DNA from: CAZQQN01 sp964595485
GTDB lineage: Bacteria > Bacteroidota > Bacteroidia > CAILMK01 > CAYYUA01
Reading direction: 5' to 3'
DNA length: 64,000 nt
NCBI GenBank assembly: GCA_964595485.1
Contig: CAZQQN010000005.1
Location: 32,080 to 96,079 of the forward strand
Part shown: piece by piece, positions 56,898-64,000 of the stretch
How the letters are laid out: each line of letters opens with the position of its first letter
Numbering within the stretch: the first letter of the stretch is position 1
Notes under the pieces: model-generated
What the model was told of the DNA's origin: nothing
Database searches by the model: none
Seen by the model: the letters and a program-made list of their open reading frames with translations, nothing else
Made by a program: the position numbers and the translations under genes

Positions 56898-57863
56898 TTA
56901 ATGCTGCCCGGCGTAACGCTTTTTAGCATTTGATTGCTTGGATTGTCCGTTAGCTTGATAATTCTGGGCTTTCCCATCCTTAGGTTTTTGCTTCCGGCGT
57001 TTTGAACCATACTGATCCTCTAAAAGCTGCTTCAAAAGGGTTGATATATTGCCTTTTAACTGACGGCGGTCAGAAATGAAATCCAAAAATCCATTTTCCA
57101 GTAAAAACTCAGAGCTCTGGAAACCCTCTGGTAACTCTTTGCCTGTGGTTTGTTTGATAACCCTTGGACCTGCAAAACCTATTAGGGCATTGGGCTCAGC
57201 AATGTTAATATCACCCAACATGGCAAAAGATGCTGTCACACCGCCAGTTGTAGGGTCAGTCATAACTGAAAGATAGGGCAATCCTTCCTGTTCTAACAAA
57301 GCTAACTTGGAGGCTGTCTTTGCCATTTGCATTAAGGAATAAGTTGATTCCATCATTCTGGCTCCACCGGATTTAGAGACCACGACTAAGGGTAACTTGT
57401 TTTCTCGGCAGTAGTCAACAGCCCTCGAGATTTTTTCTCCAACAACTGAACCCATTGAGCCACCAATGTAGGAGAAATCCATGGCGGCAATTACCAAATC
57501 AACTTTGTTGGATTTTCCTCTGCCTACCCGGATTGCTTCATCAAGGTTGGTTTTTTCACTCACCTCATTCAGTCTTTGATCATAGGGCTTCCGGTCCTTA
57601 AATTCGAGCGGATCAGCAGGTTTTAGGTTAGTGAAAAGCTCTTCGAATTTTTTGTTGTCAAATAGGATCCTGAAATACTCTTTTGACCCAATCCGGAAGT
57701 GATGATTATGCTCACATGAGCAAACGAAGCAATTTTCCTGTAGCTCTTTAATGGTAACGGCATTTTTGCAAGCCGGACATTTATCCCATATCCCCTCGGG
57801 AAGGCCGACCTTTTGGTCTGTCCTTGTTAGAATGCCTTCTTTTTCTCTTTTTAGCCATGCCAT
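56898..57863 (-). CDS. accD: acetyl-CoA carboxylase carboxyltransferase beta subunit
   Basis: The 321-residue protein makes malonyl-CoA with AccA. The crotonase-like core shows MDFSYIGGSMGSVVGEK, SKSGGARMMES and DPTTGGVTASFAMLGD (about 123-225). The N-terminal zinc ribbon has C29, C32, C45, C48 and C50. C29-C32-C48 fit the usual spacing, but the fourth ligand is shifted, with C50 where C51 is expected and one extra residue before HHF. A basic Gln/Lys-rich tail of about 35 residues follows the core. No acc partner is adjacent. Confidence 0.94.
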   Translation of the reverse strand: MAWLKREKEGILTRTDQKVGLPEGIWDKCPACKNAVTIKELQENCFVCSCEHNHHFRIGSKEYFRILFDNKKFEELFTNLKPADPLEFKDRKPYDQRLNEVSEKTNLDEAIRVGRGKSNKVDLVIAAMDFSYIGGSMGSVVGEKISRAVDYCRENKLPLVVVSKSGGARMMESTYSLMQMAKTASKLALLEQEGLPYLSVMTDPTTGGVTASFAMLGDINIAEPNALIGFAGPRVIKQTTGKELPEGFQSSEFLLENGFLDFISDRRQLKGNISTLLKQLLEDQYGSKRRKQKPKDGKAQNYQANGQSKQSNAKKRYAGQH

Positions 57864-58176
57864 AAGCCCACTTTTTTAGGTACATGTTTTTTTTACCGTT
57901 GCCAGAACATCGCTCAGAACCGTTCCCCTTGGTTATTTAGCGGTGCAAAAATAAAAGGGCCTGGTAAAAAAGCATGGTTTTCAAATTAATTTTTTTAGGC
58001 CCAAAGCTGTTTCTGTATCTCATTTTAATGTCTACAGCCGCAAACTTTGGATTCGCAAAGTTGACAATGCTAAGCCATACAACGAAAAGCTAAATTATGA
58101 AGTTTATATGGATTGCAAAATTTTTAAAAAATACAGGAGCGGGTCAATGAAGATTTATTCGGAAAGGGATGTAATA
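57864..58176. other. gene-free stretch between accD and the aldolase terminator
   Basis: No gene or repeat recognised beyond the promoter-like box. AT-rich. Confidence 0.5.
57946..57953 (-). promoter_or_regulatory. -7 promoter-like element upstream of accD
   Basis: Reads TATTTTTG on the minus strand, 82 bases before the accD ATG. Low-complexity surroundings make a chance match possible. Confidence 0.3.
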
Positions 58177-58213
58177 AACAACACTTGTGAGTGAAATGCC
58201 CACAAGCGTTGTT
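58177..58213. terminator. hairpin terminator after the aldolase gene
   Basis: A 13-bp stem with one A/C mismatch (58177-58189 with 58201-58213). A strong T-run lies on the plus strand and a weaker one on the minus strand. It starts 9 bases past the aldolase stop codon. Confidence 0.7.
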
Positions 58214-58222
58214 TTTTATAAA

Positions 58223-59284
58223 TCATGCTAATTTTATGTCTTTGGAAAGGTAAACATCCTGTATAGCATTGAGGAGTTTGATACCTTCTTCACGGGATTT
58301 TTGGAAAGACTTGCGGCCTGTTATCAAGCCGGTACCACCGGCCCTTTTGTTTATTACGGCTGTTTCAAGAGCGTCTTGTAGGTCGGATTCAGCGCCCTTA
58401 GATGCACCGCCTGAGTTGATTAACCCAACCCTTCCCATGTAATTGTTTACTACTTGATAACGGGTTAGGTCAATAGGATGGTCAGATGAAAGTTCGTCAT
58501 ACATTTTCTTGTTCGTCTTACCAAAGCTTATTTCAGTAAATCCATTATTGGTTGTCGGCATTTTCTGCTTGATAATGTCTGCTTGAATGGTAGCGCCAAT
58601 ATGGTTGGCCTGACCTGTTAAGTCAGCTGAAGTATGGTAATCTTCTCCATCCTTTTTGAAATCACTGTTTCGCAAATAACACCAAAGAACAGTTGCGATA
58701 CCAAGTTCATGGGCTCGCTCAAAAGCTTCGGCAATTTCAACGATTTGACGGTTAGATTCTTGAGAGCCAAAATAAATGGTGGCTCCTACCGCCGTAGCTC
58801 CTAAATTCCAGGCTTCATCTACCGAACCAAAGGCGATTTGATCGTAAGTATTGGGGTAAGTGAGAAGCTCGTTATGATTAATCTTTACGATGAAGGGGAT
58901 TTTATGGGCGTATTTCCGGGAAATTGCTGCCAGGTTGCCAAATGTGGTGGCTACAGCATTACAACCGCCTTCTACAGCTAACTTTACAATATTCTCCGGA
59001 TCAAAATACTGAGGATTGGGGGCAAAAGATGCGCCGGCTGAATGCTCGATACCTTGGTCAACCGGTAAAATGGATAAATACCCTGTGTTGGCTAACCTGC
59101 CATGCCCATAAATGGATTGTAGGCTTTTCAATACCCGGTTATTCCGGTTAGAATGATACCAAACCTTATCTACAAAATCCGGCGAGGGGGTATGCAACTG
59201 CTCTTTGGGAACTGTTTGGCACTCGTGTTCTAACAAGTATTCTGCCTTATCGCCTAGGGTGTTGACAATGTCCTGGTAATTCAT
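58223..59284 (-). CDS. class I fructose-bisphosphate aldolase (FbaB/DhnA type)
   Basis: From the ATG at 59284 the protein has 353 residues. It matches the DhnA-type class I aldolases (Schiff-base Lys, no metal): ILPVDQGIEHSAG (about 68-80), EGGCNAVATTFG (about 101-112), PFIVKINHNELL (about 125-136) and the phosphate-binding GGASKGAES and GGTGLITGRKSF near the C-terminus. It splits FBP to the triose phosphates. An upstream TTG at 59311 is in frame but lies inside a TATTTTTG box, so ATG is preferred, with AAGG six bases ahead. Confidence 0.94.
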   Translation of the reverse strand: MNYQDIVNTLGDKAEYLLEHECQTVPKEQLHTPSPDFVDKVWYHSNRNNRVLKSLQSIYGHGRLANTGYLSILPVDQGIEHSAGASFAPNPQYFDPENIVKLAVEGGCNAVATTFGNLAAISRKYAHKIPFIVKINHNELLTYPNTYDQIAFGSVDEAWNLGATAVGATIYFGSQESNRQIVEIAEAFERAHELGIATVLWCYLRNSDFKKDGEDYHTSADLTGQANHIGATIQADIIKQKMPTTNNGFTEISFGKTNKKMYDELSSDHPIDLTRYQVVNNYMGRVGLINSGGASKGAESDLQDALETAVINKRAGGTGLITGRKSFQKSREEGIKLLNAIQDVYLSKDIKLA

Positions 59285-59308
59285 ATCACCTTGCTTTTCA
59301 ATTTTTGG

Positions 59309-59316
59309 CAAAAATA
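59309..59316 (-). promoter_or_regulatory. -7 promoter element of the aldolase gene
   Basis: Reads TATTTTTG on the minus strand, 24 bases before ATG 59284. It helps decide the start codon. Confidence 0.4.
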
Positions 59317-59537
59317 ACCATTTTTTGATTGTGTGTAAAAAGGCAAAAGCAGTGAAAAAGAGATATAAATAAAGGTTTACTTTAAATGGATTGGTTCGAA
59401 TGTTAAAATAAATTTAGGTGGCAGTTTATGCTTTAACCATTCCCATGAGGCAATTTTCACAATTTTAATGCAGCAAGCTGCTTAAAATGCTGGCATCTTA
59501 CGCATCCTGCTAAAATGCTAGTTTTTCATGAAAATTT

Positions 59538-59545
59538 TATATTTG
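59538..59545 (+). promoter_or_regulatory. -7 promoter element of the DUF2752 gene
   Basis: TATATTTG, 33 bases before the ATG at 59579. Confidence 0.45.
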
Positions 59546-59578
59546 AATAAACCAACTTCGAATAATGGCTTGTAAACA

Positions 59579-59857
59579 ATGAATGTCGAAAATTGGATGT
59601 TACCCTGCATATTCAAAACAGCTACCGGAATGAATTGCCCATGGTGCGGTTTTCAACGGGGATTCCTTGAATTGTTAAATGGTAATATGCTTGAAAGCAT
59701 TGGAATGTTTCCCCCATTAATACCGCTTGCGGCACTGGTTTGCGCACTAATCCTACGGATTCAAAAGCCAACAAATTACCGATTAAAAGGTATATATGCT
59801 AGCTTTGGCCTGGTTGTCATCACATTATTACTCAATTTTTTCCTGAAAAACAGCTAA
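59579..59857 (+). CDS. DUF2752 small membrane protein
   Basis: The 92-residue protein has the family's CPWCGFQRG motif (residues 20-28), an N-terminal amphipathic part and two membrane helices (about 43-60 and 70-88). DUF2752 proteins are short membrane proteins of unknown function, common in Bacteroidota and often next to a CCC-motif membrane protein gene, as here. Confidence 0.85.
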   Translation: MNVENWMLPCIFKTATGMNCPWCGFQRGFLELLNGNMLESIGMFPPLIPLAALVCALILRIQKPTNYRLKGIYASFGLVVITLLLNFFLKNS

Positions 59858-59954
59858 AGCTAAGAAATTAATAAATGATATGCTCTAAAAAATCTACTAA
59901 CCTAGTATAAAATCTCGCAGGCCAATTACGTTTTGTTGAACTTTTATAAAAAAA

Positions 59955-60344
59955 ATGACCATGGCAGATTCAGAAAATAACCCCGTCACGGAACAAAGCA
60001 GTCCTCCTCCTTTCAAACAGCCATTGCCTAATTCAACCGCTGTTTTAATATTAGGCATAGCCTCGATCGTTTTAAATTGCTGTATTCCTTTTGTGGGAAT
60101 AATTTGCGGTGTAATCGCCCTGGTTTTAGCTCAAAAGGATTTGAAGTTATACAACGCCAATCCGGATAGGTATGACCCTACCTCTTATAAAAATTTGAAT
60201 GCGGGCAAAATTACAGGTATTATTGGTTTGGTTATTGGTGCTGCTTATATCCTCGCCTTCTTCTTGTTCCTGGGAACGGGAAGTTTTATTGAGAGCTACG
60301 AGGAAATAATAGAAAAAGCCATTGAAGAAGCTAAAAATCAATAG
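59955..60344 (+). CDS. CCC-motif-like small membrane protein
   Basis: The 129-residue protein has a Pro-rich N-terminus and two membrane segments (about 27-58 and 83-110). The first ends in VLNCCIPFVGIICG, a variant of the CCC motif of the Bacteroidota family (only two Cys in a row here). ALVLAQKDLKLYNANP after it is strongly typical of the family. Function is unknown. Two ATGs 6 bases apart are possible starts. Confidence 0.75.
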   Translation: MTMADSENNPVTEQSSPPPFKQPLPNSTAVLILGIASIVLNCCIPFVGIICGVIALVLAQKDLKLYNANPDRYDPTSYKNLNAGKITGIIGLVIGAAYILAFFLFLGTGSFIESYEEIIEKAIEEAKNQ

Positions 60345-60375
60345 CCCATAACTTAGCATTGCAAAATTTTCATTG

Positions 60376-60402
60376 GGATGGCTCTGACGACAAGAGCCAT
60401 CC
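60376..60402 (+). terminator. hairpin after the CCC-motif-like gene
   Basis: A perfect 10-bp stem (60376-60385 with 60393-60402) with a 7-base loop. Downstream is TTCACCTTCTATTTT, so the T-run is imperfect. Confidence 0.6.
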
Positions 60403-60564
60403 TTCACCTTCTATTTTACAGACCTGATATAGTTGAGTAATTAAGGTCAATACTTATTTTCATTTTGATGGGTTTGTGTAGTTTTGGTTGTGTTTAAAAA
60501 GAGCTCAGGGTTAATGAGGCTGGATTCTGCTTGAGCGATAGTTCAAAAATCTGAAGGCATTGCC

Positions 60565-61245
60565 ATGAAACCTTTGGTACTACTCCAAGGGGCATTAGGG
60601 GCTTCTAATTAATTTTATCATTTAATACCGGTTCTTGAGTATGATTTTGAGGGCCATGCATTGGATTTTTATGGGCACGGTGGGCAAGGTCACGGTGGAC
60701 TTGATTTTTCCATTAGCGGTTTTAGTCTATAATTGATTGAATTCCTTAAAGGCAAACAACTTGATAAACCGTTTTGATTCGGTTTTAGCATGGAAGGTTA
60801 TGTGGCCACCTATGCGGCTTTGCATAATCCTCGATATTTTGGACAAATCGTTACGATTCGTCCTGAGAGGCAACGGGATCGATCGTTAAACAGCTTCCAG
60901 AGAAGTCAAAAAGTTGAACCCGTAGAAAATTGAAGAAAAAGTTCTAAAGTTTGCCTGAATGCTTGAAGAAAGGCATTATCCCCTTGATTGGAAGGTGATA
61001 ACCCGGGAAACAGCAGATATGCTCCTTGAGATGGGTGAAAATCCACCTTAGAAAGACCAGAATTATCATGAGGTTCCCAATACTATTAACCTTCTATTGG
61101 GTGACCAGGATGAAATGATGAGTTGCTAAGAAATTGAGCATTTCAATGCCGTCTACTAAATTCAGATTTCACTTTAGTCAATGATAAAGCTTATCCTTTG
61201 GATAAAATAGATAATGATCACCTAATAAGCATTTTCAGAGAATTC
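60565..61245 (+). pseudogene. decayed alpha/beta-hydrolase gene
   Basis: Translation from ATG 60565 reads MKPLVLLQGALGAS, then hits TAA. The same frame continues with DFEGHALDFYGHGGQG, FSISGFSL (stop), LIEFLKGKQLDKPF (stop), then FGFSMEGYVATYAALHNP, which matches the nucleophile-elbow region of hydrolases (GxSMGG; one Gly is Glu here). Further on are a GDQDEM-like acid region and a C-terminal DKIDNDHLISIFREFL helix. At least four internal stops and later frameshifts show it is dead. The catalytic Ser codon survives, so decay may be moderate in age. Confidence 0.8.
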
Positions 61246-61367
61246 TTGATTTATACTTATCCCTGGAACGTGAAAAAAAATTGTGGAATTACAGCCTGAT
61301 TTATTGTTTTCTATTGGACCTTTGCTTTTGTTAATTGCGGCTTCAGCTTTATTTCTGAAACCCGTTT

Positions 61368-61375
61368 TAACTTTG
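61368..61375 (+). promoter_or_regulatory. -7 promoter element of the SpeD-SpeE fusion gene
   Basis: TAACTTTG, 60 bases before the ATG at 61436. Confidence 0.4.
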
Positions 61376-61435
61376 CAAGGTTTTAAAAGGTGGCGATGAC
61401 CGGTAATCTTATCAAGAACCCAAAAAAATAATCCG

Positions 61436-62731
61436 ATGAACAAAGGCTCCTTAGGTCGGCACATTTTGGTGGAGTTTTACGAAAGCTCGACAGAAATCCT
61501 GAATGATGTAAGCCTTATTGAGCAAAGTATGGTGCAGGCAGCCCAGGAAGCTGAGTCTACGGTGGTCAACTCTACGTTTCATCATTTTTCTCCGTTTGGG
61601 GTTTCAGGGGTCGTGGTGATTGAGGAGAGCCATTTGGCCATTCATACTTGGCCGGAGTATGGGTTTGCATCAATGGATATATTTACCTGCGGGGATTCAG
61701 TAGAACCGTGGGTGGCTTTTAACTACCTGAAAAAGGCCTTCCAATCTGAGCATGCTTCTTCTATGGAAATGCTACGCGGCCAGTTGAATTTACTGGAGAA
61801 AAAGGAAGATTTTGATTTAGGGGCTTTAAGGGATGAAAAATCCCAGGAAATTGTGGGGCCTAAGCATAAACGGAATGTTTGGTTCACCGACCGTGATGAG
61901 AATATAGCTTTGTCCCTCAGGCATAAAGGGAACACCCTTTTCCGGGAAAAATCCCCCTATCAGAAAGTCGAGGTATTTGATACTTATGCCTATGGGCGGA
62001 TGCTGGCTTGTGATGACATGGTGATGTGTACGGAAAATGATGAGTATGTTTACCATGAAATGATTGCCCACGTACCCATGCTAACCCATAAGCAGGCCAA
62101 AAAAGCATTGGTCATTGGCGGGGGTGATGGTGGTACCGTCCGGGAGTTATTGAAACATGACAACATGGAGGAGGTCGTTATGGTAGAAATTGATGAAACT
62201 GTTGTAGAAGCCAGCAAAGCCCACCTACCCGGTTTATCCAGTGCGCTAGATGACCCCCGCCTGCATTTAATTCATGATGATGGCATCAAGTATGTGCAGC
62301 AGGCTCCTTCAGAAACGTTTGACCTGGTTATTGTGGATTCTACGGATCCGGTAGGGCCGGCAAAAGGGTTGTTTACCGAGGATTTTTACAATGATGTCTA
62401 TCGTATCTTGAATGAACAGGGCGTTATGGTTACGCAGAGCGAATCCCCACGTTTTAACGTGGAGGTGTATAAGGAAATTTACCAAACCTTCAAGCGTATC
62501 TTCGGTAAAGATAGCGTTTTCAGTTACCTTCTTTTCATCCCGACCTATCCAACCGGTATGTGGAGTTTCTCTTACGCTTCAAAAGGGGATGCGCATCCCT
62601 GGAAAAGCTTAAATGACAGGGAAGCTCAGGATTTTACCGACAAGCATGATTTGCAATATTACAACCCGGAAGTCCACAGGGCAGCTTTTGCTTTGCCCAA
62701 TTTTGTGAAAGACATGATCGCAGGGCAATGA
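61436..62731 (+). CDS. speDE: S-adenosylmethionine decarboxylase-spermidine synthase fusion
   Basis: A 431-residue fusion. Residues 1 to about 120 are a class 1b AdoMet decarboxylase: SLGRHILVEFYE, STFHHFSPFGVSG, and the self-cleavage site E64-S65 in EESHLAIHTWPE, where Ser65 becomes the pyruvoyl group; H70 and C85 (FTCGD) are also kept. Residues about 140-431 are spermidine synthase: VFDTYAYGRML, GGGDGGTVREL (about 225-235), DSTDPVGPA and SESPRF. It should make decarboxylated AdoMet and use it to aminopropylate putrescine. The arginase/agmatinase-family gene follows 184 bases on. Confidence 0.93.
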   Translation: MNKGSLGRHILVEFYESSTEILNDVSLIEQSMVQAAQEAESTVVNSTFHHFSPFGVSGVVVIEESHLAIHTWPEYGFASMDIFTCGDSVEPWVAFNYLKKAFQSEHASSMEMLRGQLNLLEKKEDFDLGALRDEKSQEIVGPKHKRNVWFTDRDENIALSLRHKGNTLFREKSPYQKVEVFDTYAYGRMLACDDMVMCTENDEYVYHEMIAHVPMLTHKQAKKALVIGGGDGGTVRELLKHDNMEEVVMVEIDETVVEASKAHLPGLSSALDDPRLHLIHDDGIKYVQQAPSETFDLVIVDSTDPVGPAKGLFTEDFYNDVYRILNEQGVMVTQSESPRFNVEVYKEIYQTFKRIFGKDSVFSYLLFIPTYPTGMWSFSYASKGDAHPWKSLNDREAQDFTDKHDLQYYNPEVHRAAFALPNFVKDMIAGQ

Positions 62732-62915
62732 GCCATTAGAAAAGTTTGGGAAATGTAAGTAAAAGTATTAAATATTAAGTTGTCAGTACCCGGACCCTTA
62801 AATTTCATATTAACCGGTTCATAAAAAAGTTTTCGGTCCTAATACCTGGTACTAAGTACTGAATACTGATTTTACCGCATTGAAATGAATTGGCTTAAAA
62901 CTTAAACAAAACGTT

Positions 62916-64000
62916 ATGCAACCAGACCCTGAGGCGAGTAAGAGACGAGCGGAAAAATTAGCCGAATTCGACCCGGACCAGAATGGTCTTCAACATAAAG
63001 GCATTTTTGGCTTACCCTTTTATCCGGGCGAATCCGAGCTGGTATTGATTCCTGTACCTTGGGATGCTACGGTCTCCTACGGGGACGGTACCCTTCATGG
63101 CCCTCAGACCATTCTTAACGCTTCTCATCAAATTGATTTACATGATCAAAAGACGCCGGGAGCCTGGAAGGTGGGCTTTGCGATGGAGGAAATTTCTGAA
63201 AACTGGATGGACCTTAGCCGGGAATTCAGGGCCAAAGCTAAATATAACATCGATCACCTGGAAGGAAAGTTTGAAGCCCCGGAGCAAGTTAGGAATGAGA
63301 TATATGAAGAACTTAGCAACGCCTGTGAGATGCTGAATGATTGGGTTAAGGAAGAAGCCCAATACTGGATGGGGAAAGGTAAATTGGTCGGTCTTGTTGG
63401 AGGGGACCATAGCGTGGCGTTAGGTTATCTTCAATCACTCAATGAAGCTTATGATAATTTTGGGGTCCTGCAGTTGGATGCTCACCTGGATTTACGGGAC
63501 GCTTACGAGGGTTTTAAGTATTCCCATGCCTCAGTTATGAAAAATGCCCTGGCATATCCTTCACTTACAAAATTAGTACCCGTTGGAGTTCGGGATTTTT
63601 CGGAAAAAGAAATGGCAGTGGTAAATGATAATGCGGAAAGGATAGCATTATTCTCCGATAATTATTTGAAAGAACAGGCATTTCACGGCTACCGTTGGGC
63701 TCAAATATGTGACGAGATTATTGCCCATCTGCCGCAATCGGTTTACATATCTTTTGACATTGACGGGCTAGAACCTTCTTTATGTCCCAATACAGGAACA
63801 CCGGTGCCAGGAGGCTTAACTTTTAAGGAAGTTACATACTTGGTTCATAAAGTGGTGCAGAGTGGACGTACTATCATTGGGTTTGATTTATGCGAGGTGG
63901 CCCCAAACCAAGATGCCAAAAGCAAGGATTCAGAATGGGACGGGAATGTAGGAGCGAGGATACTGTACCGCCTTTGCGGGGAAATGGTTTGGTCTCATGG
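62916..64000 (+). CDS. arginase/agmatinase/formiminoglutamase-family ureohydrolase (C-terminus beyond the window)
   Basis: Open from ATG 62916 to the window edge, 361 codons. The di-manganese motifs of the ureohydrolase fold are present: GGDHSV (about 164-169), LDAHLDLRD (about 190-198) and SFDIDGLEPS (about 277-286). An N-terminal extension of about 40 residues and a charged insert at about 90-150 make it longer than E. coli SpeB. Placement after the SpeD-SpeE fusion supports agmatinase, which releases urea and putrescine from agmatine. Arginase cannot be excluded from sequence alone. Confidence 0.88.
   Translation, partial: MQPDPEASKRRAEKLAEFDPDQNGLQHKGIFGLPFYPGESELVLIPVPWDATVSYGDGTLHGPQTILNASHQIDLHDQKTPGAWKVGFAMEEISENWMDLSREFRAKAKYNIDHLEGKFEAPEQVRNEIYEELSNACEMLNDWVKEEAQYWMGKGKLVGLVGGDHSVALGYLQSLNEAYDNFGVLQLDAHLDLRDAYEGFKYSHASVMKNALAYPSLTKLVPVGVRDFSEKEMAVVNDNAERIALFSDNYLKEQAFHGYRWAQICDEIIAHLPQSVYISFDIDGLEPSLCPNTGTPVPGGLTFKEVTYLVHKVVQSGRTIIGFDLCEVAPNQDAKSKDSEWDGNVGARILYRLCGEMVWSH

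Overview
The window looks like one draft-genome scaffold piece from a Bacteroidota bacterium, most likely order Cytophagales. I infer this from several markers: proteins known mainly from that phylum (DUF5606, an IPExxxVDY-family protein, a DUF5686 barrel with a carboxypeptidase-regulatory N-terminus, a CCC-motif-like membrane protein), repeated TANNTTTG promoter -7 boxes, scarce Shine-Dalgarno sequences, AT-rich sequence and a complete diderm cell-wall machinery. Genus or species cannot be given from sequence alone. A run of ten Ns at 51121-51130 marks an assembly join.

Layout. 1-9 kb: end of an FAD oxidoreductase, a small GNAT, a Smr-domain protein, dnaK, a lipoprotein, panB, a DUF5686 barrel and a DUF1573 protein with His-rich repeats. 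9-13 kb: one very long gene for a fused B12-dependent acyl-CoA mutase (IcmF). 12.8-18 kb, all rightward: DUF5606, M3 peptidase, FAH-family hydrolase, M23 peptidase and a Bcp peroxiredoxin. 18-22.5 kb: a SPOR-domain barrel protein, then gene-poor DNA holding an initiator tRNA, two tRNA-derived remnants, a decayed GIY-YIG nuclease gene and probably a decayed IS6-type transposase. 22.4-27.6 kb: a TonB-dependent receptor, a second outer-membrane barrel protein, a small helical periplasmic protein and two tandem-duplicate lipoproteins. 27.9-33.3 kb, leftward: TPR protein, SNF2 helicase, dapF. 33.4-42 kb: HtrA-type protease, YwqK-like protein, PolX, GT9, floA, phosphodiesterase, rlmB-like gene, M42 peptidase.

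42-56 kb is housekeeping: pyruvate kinase with an overlapping IPExxxVDY gene; acpP-fabF-rnc; a ThiE-like gene; purN; purH; then the cell-shape cluster mreB-mreC-mreD-mrdA-rodA followed by a class-III aminotransferase. 56.9-59.3 kb, leftward: accD and a class I fructose-bisphosphate aldolase. 59.5-60.4 kb: two small membrane proteins. 60.5-61.3 kb: an alpha/beta-hydrolase pseudogene. 61.4-64 kb: a SpeD-SpeE fusion and a partial arginase/agmatinase-family gene, together suggesting a putrescine-to-spermidine route.

Most of the window is ordinary core genome. The most unusual part is 19.97-20.61 kb, where an initiator tRNA and a decayed GIY-YIG nuclease gene are bracketed by two degenerate tRNA-like copies that share a palindromic insertion. 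It reads like the relic of a tRNA-associated mobile cassette. The mreC gap also appears to be an assembly artefact that can be resolved by eye.
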